DNA of 64,000 bases from Pseudomonas koreensis (GTDB lineage Bacteria > Pseudomonadota > Gammaproteobacteria > Pseudomonadales > Pseudomonadaceae), in contig NZ_JALJWP010000001.1 in NCBI RefSeq assembly GCF_024169245.1, forward strand, positions 3,287,501-3,351,500, in the 5' to 3' direction. Position numbers and translations under genes: made by a program. Shown in pieces: positions 56,650 to 64,000 of the stretch. The notes under the pieces were generated by a model. That model saw only the letters and a list, made by a program, of their open reading frames with translations. It was not told the origin of the DNA and did no database searches. Every line of letters begins with the position of its first letter. The first letter of the stretch is position 1.

Positions 56650-57633
56650 TTATTCAGCCTTTGCTTCCGGTGCTTTTTCCCCATGCGACAAGCTGTAAAC
56701 ATACGCTGCCAGCAAGTGAACCTTGTCGTTGCCCTGCAGTTGTTCCTGCGCAGGCATCTGGCCCTGGCGGCCGTAACGGATGGTCTGTTGCAGTTGCGCG
56801 AAGCTCGAGCCGTAGATGAATGCGCCCGGGTGCGTCAGGTCAGGCGCGCCCATGGCCGGCGTGCCTTTACCGGCAGGGCCGTGGCAGGCCACGCAATTGG
56901 CGGCGAAGAGTTTGCCGCCATTGGCCGGGTCGGCCTTGGTGCCTTCCGGCAGTTTGCGCCCGTCGAGGTTGGTCACCACGAAGGCCGCTACGTCGGCCAC
57001 GCCTTGCTCGCCGATCACTTCCGCCCACGCCGGCATCACCGCGTGGCGGCCGCCCATGATGGTGGTCTTGATGGTTTCTGGCTCACCGCCCCAGCGCCAG
57101 TCGGCGTCGGTCAGGTTGGGGAAGCCATAGGCGCCCTTGGCGTCGGAACCGTGGCACACCGAGCAGTTGGACGCGAACAGACGGCCGCCCATCTTCAGCG
57201 CTTGCGGGTCCTTGGCGACTTCTTCGATCGGCATCGCCGCGAACTTGGCGAAGATCGGACCGAAGCGAGCGTCGGAACGGGCCATTTCCTTTTCCCACTC
57301 GTGGACGCCGGTCCAGCCGGTCTGGCCGTTGGCGAACGCGGTCTGCTTCTCGGTATCGAGATAGTTGTAGCCCGGCAACAGACCTTTCCAGTTGCCCAGA
57401 CCCGGGTACAGCACAAGGTAACCCAAGGCAAAAATGATGGTGCCGACGAACAGCATGAACCACCATTTCGGCAGCGGGTTGTCGTACTCCTCGATCCCGT
57501 CGAAGGAGTGGCCGACCGTCTCGTCCGTCTGTTCGCTGCGCTGGCCCTTGCGGGTCGACAGCAGCAGCCAGGTCAGGGCGAAGATCGTACCGAGACTGAG
57601 GACTGTGACGTACAGACTCCAGAATGTAGTCAT
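56650..57633 (-). CDS. ccoP1: cbb3 oxidase dihaem subunit CcoP (operon 1)
   Basis: 327 residues. Two membrane helices near the N-terminus ([39 protein letters not shown]) and two cytochrome c domains with CSVCH and CVACH haem motifs and axial Met stretches. Carries electrons to CcoO/CcoN in the periplasm. Overlaps ccoQ1 by 4 bases. Compared with CcoP2 it has a longer linker after GLLPGYNYL. Confidence 0.96.
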   Translation of the reverse strand: MTTFWSLYVTVLSLGTIFALTWLLLSTRKGQRSEQTDETVGHSFDGIEEYDNPLPKWWFMLFVGTIIFALGYLVLYPGLGNWKGLLPGYNYLDTEKQTAFANGQTGWTGVHEWEKEMARSDARFGPIFAKFAAMPIEEVAKDPQALKMGGRLFASNCSVCHGSDAKGAYGFPNLTDADWRWGGEPETIKTTIMGGRHAVMPAWAEVIGEQGVADVAAFVVTNLDGRKLPEGTKADPANGGKLFAANCVACHGPAGKGTPAMGAPDLTHPGAFIYGSSFAQLQQTIRYGRQGQMPAQEQLQGNDKVHLLAAYVYSLSHGEKAPEAKAE

Positions 57634-57815
57634 TCTTTGTTACTCCTAGAAGCTTGCTCGACGTGCTTGATGGCTTCGGGATCATCTGCAAAAGGCAACA
57701 TGGTCGCGTCGTCAAACTCCGACTTGCGCTTGGGGCTGAACACCCACAAGGCCAGACCGATGAAGGCCACCATCACGACAACGGTGCCCAGGCCTCGAAT
57801 CATCCCGATATCCAT
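57630..57815 (-). CDS. ccoQ1: cbb3 oxidase subunit CcoQ (operon 1)
   Basis: 61 residues: one helix ([20 protein letters not shown]) and [20 protein letters not shown], the CcoQ hallmark. Stabilises the oxidase complex. ATG at 57815 preferred over the GTG at 57824, which overlaps the ccoO1 stop; either is possible. Confidence 0.9.
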   Translation of the reverse strand: MDIGMIRGLGTVVVMVAFIGLALWVFSPKRKSEFDDATMLPFADDPEAIKHVEQASRSNKE

Positions 57816-57820
57816 CAGAT

Positions 57821-58429
57821 TCACCGTTTGCTTTTGATGATGGTGCCCAGGCCTTGCAGATAGGCCACCAGCGCGTCCATTTCGGTCTTGCCCTTCACGG
57901 CGTCCTGAGCACCGGCGATGTCTTCGTCGGTATAAGGCACGCCGAGGGTGCGCAACACTTCCATTTTCTTTGCGGTTTCCTTGCCGTCGAGCTTGTTTTC
58001 CACGAGGAACGGGTAAGCCGGCATTTTCGACTCGGGGACCACATTGCGCGGGTTGTACAAGTGCGCACGTTGCCAGTCATCGGAGTAACGACCGCCCACA
58101 CGGGCCAGATCCGGACCGGTACGTTTGGAACCCCACAGGAACGGGTGGTCCCAGACGCTTTCACCGGCAACCGAATAGTGGCCATAGCGTTCGGTTTCAG
58201 CGCGGAACGGGCGGATCATCTGCGAGTGGCAGCCGACACAACCGTTGGCGATGTACACGTCGCGGCCTTCCAGTTCCAGCGCCGTGCGAGGCTTCATGCC
58301 CTCGACCGGCTTGTTGGTGACGTCCTGGAAGAACAGCGGAACGATTTGGGTCAGGCCACCGACGCTGACGGCGATGACCATGAAGAAGGCCAGCAGGCCA
58401 ATATTCTTCTCGACAGCTTCATGCTTCAT
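57821..58429 (-). CDS. ccoO1: cbb3 oxidase monohaem subunit CcoO (operon 1)
   Basis: 202 residues. N-terminal anchor helix ([20 protein letters not shown]) and one c-type haem site [20 protein letters not shown]. Transfers electrons from CcoP to the binuclear centre. One-base TGATG overlap with ccoN1. Confidence 0.96.
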   Translation of the reverse strand: MKHEAVEKNIGLLAFFMVIAVSVGGLTQIVPLFFQDVTNKPVEGMKPRTALELEGRDVYIANGCVGCHSQMIRPFRAETERYGHYSVAGESVWDHPFLWGSKRTGPDLARVGGRYSDDWQRAHLYNPRNVVPESKMPAYPFLVENKLDGKETAKKMEVLRTLGVPYTDEDIAGAQDAVKGKTEMDALVAYLQGLGTIIKSKR

Positions 58430-59871
58430 CAGTGAGCTCCAACGACGGCAATCTTGGCGGCGGCTTCGGCTTCAACCGGATCCGACGCACGGACGGTGCG
58501 GTACACGTTGTAAGCCATCAGCAGCATGCCGCTGGCAAAGAAAGCACCGCCCAGCGCACGGACGATGAAGCCCGGGTGGCTGGCCTGCAGCGCTTCGACG
58601 AACGAGTAGGTGAGGGTGCCGTCATCGTTGATTGCACGCCACATCAGGCCCTGGGTGATGCCGTTGACCCACATCGAGGCGATGTAGAGCACGGTGCCGA
58701 TGGTCGCGAGCCAGAAGTGCGCGTTGATCAGCCCGACGCTGTGCATCTGCGCCCGGCCGAACAATTTCGGGATCATGTGATAGATCGCGCCGATGGAAAT
58801 CATCGCCACCCAGCCGAGCGCGCCGGCGTGTACGTGGCCGATAGTCCAGTCGGTGTAGTGCGAGAGCGAGTTGACGGTCTTGATCGCCATCATCGGCCCT
58901 TCGAAGGTCGACATACCGTAGAACGCCAGCGATACCACGAGGAAGCGCAGGATCGGGTCGGTGCGCAATTTATGCCAGGCGCCCGACAGGGTCATCATGC
59001 CGTTGATCATGCCGCCCCAGCTTGGCGCCAACAGAATGATCGACATCGCCATGCCCAGCGATTGTGCCCAGTCCGGCAGGGCGGTGTAGTGCAGGTGGTG
59101 CGGGCCGGCCCAGATGTACAGAGTGATCAGCGCCCAGAAGTGCACGATCGACAGACGATAGGAATAGATCGGACGTTCGGCCTGTTTCGGCACGAAGTAG
59201 TACATCATCCCGAGGAAACCGGTGGTCAGGAAGAAGCCCACCGCGTTGTGGCCGTACCACCACTGGATCATCGCGTCGGTCGCGCCCGAGTAGGCCGAGT
59301 ACGACTTGAACAGGCTGACCGGCAGCGACATGTGGTTGACGATGTGCAGCATCGCGGTGACGACGATGAACGCGCCGTAGAACCAGTTGCCGACATAGAT
59401 GTGCTTGGTTTTGCGCTTGGTGATGGTGCCGAAGAACACCAGTCCGTAGGAGATCCAGACAATGGCCAGCAAAATGGCGATCGGCCATTCCAGCTCCGCG
59501 TACTCCTTGGTGGTGGTGTAACCCAGCGGCAAGGTAACGATGGCGCCGACGATGACCGCTTGCCAGCCCCAGAAGGTGAAGGCCGCGAGGCTGTCGGAAA
59601 TCAGCCGCGTCTGGCAGGTTCGCTGCACGACATAGTAGGAGGTGGCAAACAGTGCACAACCGCCGAAGGCGAAAATCACCAGGTTTGTGTGCAACGGGCG
59701 CAGGCGTCCAAAGCTCGTCCACGGCAGACCGAAGTTCAATTCCGGCCAGACCAGTTGCGAGGCAATGAAGACACCGAGCCCCATGCCAAGGATCCCCCAG
59801 ACCACCGTCATGATGGCGAACTGGCGGACTACCTTATAGTTATAAGCAGTCGGACTGATTGCTGTGCTCAT
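58429..59871 (-). CDS. ccoN1: cbb3 oxidase catalytic subunit CcoN (operon 1)
   Basis: 480 residues, 12 helices. Histidine ligands for haem b, b3 and CuB are in [45 protein letters not shown] and HVHAGALGW. Reduces oxygen to water and pumps protons at low oxygen. In P. aeruginosa the matching operon is expressed at most oxygen levels, which fits the lack of a perfect ANR box here. Confidence 0.97.
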   Translation of the reverse strand: MSTAISPTAYNYKVVRQFAIMTVVWGILGMGLGVFIASQLVWPELNFGLPWTSFGRLRPLHTNLVIFAFGGCALFATSYYVVQRTCQTRLISDSLAAFTFWGWQAVIVGAIVTLPLGYTTTKEYAELEWPIAILLAIVWISYGLVFFGTITKRKTKHIYVGNWFYGAFIVVTAMLHIVNHMSLPVSLFKSYSAYSGATDAMIQWWYGHNAVGFFLTTGFLGMMYYFVPKQAERPIYSYRLSIVHFWALITLYIWAGPHHLHYTALPDWAQSLGMAMSIILLAPSWGGMINGMMTLSGAWHKLRTDPILRFLVVSLAFYGMSTFEGPMMAIKTVNSLSHYTDWTIGHVHAGALGWVAMISIGAIYHMIPKLFGRAQMHSVGLINAHFWLATIGTVLYIASMWVNGITQGLMWRAINDDGTLTYSFVEALQASHPGFIVRALGGAFFASGMLLMAYNVYRTVRASDPVEAEAAAKIAVVGAH

Positions 59872-59955
59872 TCTAAGGTTCCACGGTTTGGGTGTTTTAT
59901 TAGGATTGGAATCGGCCGCAAGTATGCAGAGAGCAGGGGGTCATTGCAACGCGCC

Positions 59956-60035
59956 ATGACCCGGGTCAATGCTTTCCAACGCTGATTCTGCGGCCTTTCC
60001 ATGCGCCGCGTAGGGTCAAAAATGACCCCTGTCAA
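59956..60035. promoter_or_regulatory. Tandem TTGAC-N4-GTCAT sites upstream of ccoN1
   Basis: On the minus strand TTGACCCGGGTCAT (59956-59969) and TTGACAGGGGTCAT (60022-60035) lie exactly 66 bases apart. They resemble ANR boxes with C/G for T/A and could be weak or alternative FNR/CRP-family sites. A separate palindrome GGGTCAAAAATGACCC (60013-60028) overlaps the second. The rest of the 481-base gap 59872-60352 shows no gene. Confidence 0.5.
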
Positions 60036-60311
60036 AATGTCGCAGTGAGTGAAAAAAGCGCAGGGTTCGGATCGCCGCCGACGGCGTCTTTTTCAACGTC
60101 GTGATCGGGGGATGGAGGGTGATCGGCGCAACAGCCGTTAACTGCCTGCCCTTGCGGCGAATCCATCAGCCGGTTCATCGGACGCATCGCCCGGGGGTGA
60201 TCTGAAACTGTCACGCGCCAGTCCGCTTTCGAACAAGCGTAGACCCGAATCAGGCGAACCGAAAGGTGAGGTGGGAAGGGGTGCGACAATGCGTCGCAAT
60301 GGGGCGGGAAA

Positions 60312-60340
60312 CTGCCGCAACGAAAAAGTCGCGGCAGTTG
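60312..60340 (-). terminator. ccoNOQP-2 terminator
   Basis: CTGCCGC/GCGGCAG stem with a 12-base T-rich loop followed by UUU on the minus strand, 13 bases past the ccoP2 stop. Weak U tract. Confidence 0.6.
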
Positions 60341-60352
60341 TGTGCGCAGGAT

Positions 60353-61306
60353 TTATTTCTCTATGTCTTCACTTGCCATTCTTTCTGTATTCAATCCGTG
60401 GCTTAGGTTGTACACGTAGGCGGCCAGCAATTGCACTTTATCGTTGCCCAACAACTCATTCTGCGCCGGCATGTGTCCTTGGCGACCATGGCGAATGGTT
60501 TGCTCCAATTGCGTCAGGCTGGTGCCATAGATGAAGCCGGCCGGATGGGTAAGATTCGGTGCGCCCATTGCGGGCGTGCCCTGGCCAGTTGCGCCGTGGC
60601 AAGCCACGCAAGTGGTGCTGAACGCTTGCTGCCCGGCTTGCAGATCCGCTCTGCTGTCGGCGGGTAGCGGCAGGCCGGCCAGTTCGTGGCGCACATAGGC
60701 GGCCACGTTTTTCACCCCGGCTTCGCCGAGCACTTCGCCCCAGGCCGGCATCGCCGCCATGCGGCCGCCCATGATGGTGGTCTTGATCGTCTCGGCATCG
60801 CCGCCCCAGCGCCAGTCGCTGTCGGCGAGGTTGGGGAAACCGAATGCGCCCTTGGCATCCGAACCGTGGCACACCGAGCAGTTGGAGGCAAACAAGCGAC
60901 CGCCCATTTTCAGCGCCTGCGGATCCTTGGCTACTTCTTCCAGCGGCATCGCTGCGAATTTGGCGAAGATCGGGCCGAAACGGGCGTCGGCCTTGTTCAT
61001 TTCCTTTTCCCACTCGTGCACGCCGGTCCAGCCATCCTCGTAACCGGGCAGGATGCCTTTCCAGTTGCCCAGGCCCGGATACAGAATCAGATAGCCCACC
61101 GAGAACACCAGCGTGCCGGCGAACAGCATGAACCACCACTGCGGCAGCGGATTGTCGTATTCCTCGATGCCGTCGAAGCTGTGGCCCATGGTCTGGTCGA
61201 CGCTGCCCTTGGTCTCGCCCCGGCGCGTGCCGATCAACAGCCAGGTCAGGCCGATCAGGCTGCCGAGGGTCAGTACGCAGATCCACGTACTCCAGAAGGT
61301 GGTCAT
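60353..61306 (-). CDS. ccoP2: cbb3 oxidase dihaem subunit CcoP (operon 2)
   Basis: 317 residues, same plan as CcoP1 with CSVCH and CVACH haem sites. After GILPGYED it lacks about 14 residues that CcoP1 has ([18 protein letters not shown] side). Overlaps ccoQ2 by 4 bases. Confidence 0.96.
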   Translation of the reverse strand: MTTFWSTWICVLTLGSLIGLTWLLIGTRRGETKGSVDQTMGHSFDGIEEYDNPLPQWWFMLFAGTLVFSVGYLILYPGLGNWKGILPGYEDGWTGVHEWEKEMNKADARFGPIFAKFAAMPLEEVAKDPQALKMGGRLFASNCSVCHGSDAKGAFGFPNLADSDWRWGGDAETIKTTIMGGRMAAMPAWGEVLGEAGVKNVAAYVRHELAGLPLPADSRADLQAGQQAFSTTCVACHGATGQGTPAMGAPNLTHPAGFIYGTSLTQLEQTIRHGRQGHMPAQNELLGNDKVQLLAAYVYNLSHGLNTERMASEDIEK

Positions 61307-61500
61307 GGCCGGGTACTCCTTGTTTCAGGGGCTGAATGTGTTTCGGGTAGTGGTTCGTCGGCGAATGGCAGCAGGCGTGCTTCGGCGAACTCGGCGGTGC
61401 GCTTGCGGTTGAACACCCAAAGCGTCAAACCAACGAAGGCGACGAACACCACGACCGTGCCGAGGCCGCGGATCAGGCCTGCACTCATCTCAAAGATCAT
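61303..61500 (-). CDS. ccoQ2: cbb3 oxidase subunit CcoQ (operon 2)
   Basis: 65 residues: helix [20 protein letters not shown] and [24 protein letters not shown] 8 bases before the ATG at 61500. Confidence 0.9.
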   Translation of the reverse strand: MIFEMSAGLIRGLGTVVVFVAFVGLTLWVFNRKRTAEFAEARLLPFADEPLPETHSAPETRSTRP

Positions 61501-61505
61501 CGTGC

Positions 61506-62114
61506 TCACCTCTTGCTCTTGATCGCAGTGCCGAGCACTTGCAGATACGAAACGAGGGCGTCCATTTCGGTTTTGCCCTTGAGGCTGGCCACCGCGCCGC
61601 TGATGTCGTCGTCGGTATACGGCACGCCGAGGGTGCGCATGGTTTTCAGCTTGGTTTCGGTGTGACTGCTGTCGACGGCCTGGGTGACCAGCCATGGATA
61701 AGCCGGCATCTTCGATTCCGGCACGACGTTGCGCGGGTTGTACAAGTGCGCGCGGTGCCAGTCATCCGAGTAGCGCGCGCCAACCCGGGCGAGGTCCGGC
61801 CCGGTGCGTTTCGAACCCCACAGGAACGGGTGGTCCCAGACGCTTTCGCCGGCCACTGAGTAGTGCCCGTAGCGTTCGGTTTCGGCGCGGAACGGGCGGA
61901 TCATCTGCGAGTGGCAACCGACGCAGCCTTCGCGGATATAGATGTCGCGGCCTTCCAGTTGCAGCGCGGTGTAGGGCTTCATGCCCTCCACCGGTTTGTT
62001 GGTGACGTCCTGGAAGAACAGCGGGACGATCTGGGTCAGGCCGCCGATGCTCACGGCGAACACCATCAGCAGCATCAGCAGGCCGACGTTCTTTTCAATG
62101 GTTTCGTGTTTCAT
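61506..62114 (-). CDS. ccoO2: cbb3 oxidase monohaem subunit CcoO (operon 2)
   Basis: 202 residues, very similar to CcoO1 except at the C-terminus; haem site [12 protein letters not shown]. Ten bases after the ccoN2 stop. Confidence 0.96.
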   Translation of the reverse strand: MKHETIEKNVGLLMLLMVFAVSIGGLTQIVPLFFQDVTNKPVEGMKPYTALQLEGRDIYIREGCVGCHSQMIRPFRAETERYGHYSVAGESVWDHPFLWGSKRTGPDLARVGARYSDDWHRAHLYNPRNVVPESKMPAYPWLVTQAVDSSHTETKLKTMRTLGVPYTDDDISGAVASLKGKTEMDALVSYLQVLGTAIKSKR

Positions 62115-62124
62115 GGCGGACTCC

Positions 62125-63549
<1,425 letters not shown>

Positions 63550-63639
63550 GGTTCCCCATCCACGGTTCAGCCGAAGTGAGCGCGCAAACGGCGCGAATCC
63601 TTCGCCTGGAGTTATAGGCAGACTAAAAGCGAGGCAAGC

Positions 63640-64000
63640 ATGGACAAACAGCACAAGGCCAGTATTGACGGGGATCAATGGGCGCAGTGTGTGCGTGATC
63701 ATGGGTGGCTGTGGGATGCCGCTGTTGGTGGGGCCTCGGCGACGCTGATTCTGGCGCACGGGGCGGGGGCACCGATGGATAGCGACTGGATGAATGACAT
63801 GGCTGGGCGGCTGGCAGGGCTTGGAGTGAACGTGTTGCGCTTTGAGTTTCCTTACATGGCGCAGCGGCGGGTGGATGGGGTGAAGCGGCCGCCGAATCCT
63901 GCTGGGAAACTGCAGGAGTGTTGGCGGGAGGTGTTTGCGGTGGTGCGGCGTCATGTCGCTGGGCCGTTGGCGATTGGCGGCAAGTCGATGGGCGGGCGGA
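63640..64000 (+). CDS. Alpha/beta hydrolase of the KANL3/Tex30-like family (partial)
   Basis: 120 codons to the window edge. [16 protein letters not shown] (oxyanion region), LRFEFPYM and the nucleophile elbow GGKSMGGR are those of a small bacterial alpha/beta hydrolase family of unknown substrate. ATG at 63640 with GAGG 5 bases upstream. The ANR box of ccoN2 lies inside its first codons (63665-63678). Confidence 0.85.
   Translation, partial: MDKQHKASIDGDQWAQCVRDHGWLWDAAVGGASATLILAHGAGAPMDSDWMNDMAGRLAGLGVNVLRFEFPYMAQRRVDGVKRPPNPAGKLQECWREVFAVVRRHVAGPLAIGGKSMGGR
63665..63678. promoter_or_regulatory. ANR box of ccoNOQP-2
   Basis: TTGACGGGGATCAA matches the TTGAY-N4-ATCAA consensus. It lies 116 bases upstream of ccoN2 and within the 5' coding part of the divergent hydrolase, so Anr binding could also hinder or link hydrolase transcription. 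Confidence 0.8.

Noticed and set aside
60032..60289. 85-codon minus-strand frame between the two cbb3 operons
   Set aside because: Overlaps regulatory palindromes, lacks a ribosome site and shows no family features.

Overview
The window is chromosomal DNA of a fluorescent Pseudomonas, most likely the P. fluorescens group. The basis is high GC, dense Pseudomonas-type codon use, several families of REP-like inverted repeats, and a gene order that matches, from memory, the P. aeruginosa PA1781-PA1786 (nitrate assimilation) and PA1520-PA1557 (xdh, smc-zipA-ligA, dnaX-ybaB-recR, apt, anr, hemN, cco) neighbourhoods. No tRNA, rRNA operon, insertion sequence, prophage or CRISPR array was seen. One structural RNA, the 4.5S SRP RNA, is present.

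Regions: (1) 1-7874, leftward: assimilatory nitrate/nitrite genes nirB (cut by the window edge), a PP2C-Ser/Thr kinase fusion, nasA, and the sensor/antiterminator pair nasS-nasT. The three transcription units each carry a candidate sigma-54 promoter (GG-N10-GC), ANTAR-type hexaloop hairpins and an intrinsic terminator in the leader, so they look like one NtrC/RpoN plus NasST regulon that includes nasST itself. (2) 7.9-19.4 kb: pyrD, rmf, rlmKL, a CHASE-PAS-GGDEF diguanylate cyclase, dacB, yggL, a BenE-type permease and a GntR regulator. (3) 19.5-26.6 kb: purine catabolism (guanine deaminase, xdhC, xdhB, xdhA) and a second GntR regulator with tandem palindromes in the divergent promoter region. 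(4) 26.6-45.4 kb: housekeeping genes smc, zipA, ligA, ffs, dnaX, ybaB, recR and apt, mixed with a predicted zinc metallopeptidase, an uncharacterised SF1-helicase-like gene pair, a periplasmic binding protein, a quinone-reductase-like MDR enzyme and an acyl-CoA dehydrogenase.

(5) 45.4-64 kb: the low-oxygen block. The oxygen sensor Anr is followed by hemN (perfect ANR box upstream), the cbb3 oxidase assembly genes ccoGHIS plus a SafE-like membrane protein, and two complete cbb3 oxidase operons, ccoNOQP-1 and ccoNOQP-2. Operon 2 has a perfect ANR box that lies inside the first codons of a divergent hydrolase gene. Operon 1 has only degenerate, tandem half-matching sites. Between ccoG and ccoP1 sits a small accessory insert of about 2.7 kb with an AT-rich start: a secreted metallophosphoesterase, a Phd-antitoxin/PIN-toxin pair and a possible Gly-rich small peptide.

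Repeat content is high. At least five families of REP-like inverted repeats occupy most 3'-3' or 3'-5' gaps, and two of them lie inside operons (xdhB-xdhC and ccoH-ccoI). All functional calls are from reading the sequence and family knowledge; no database search was made.
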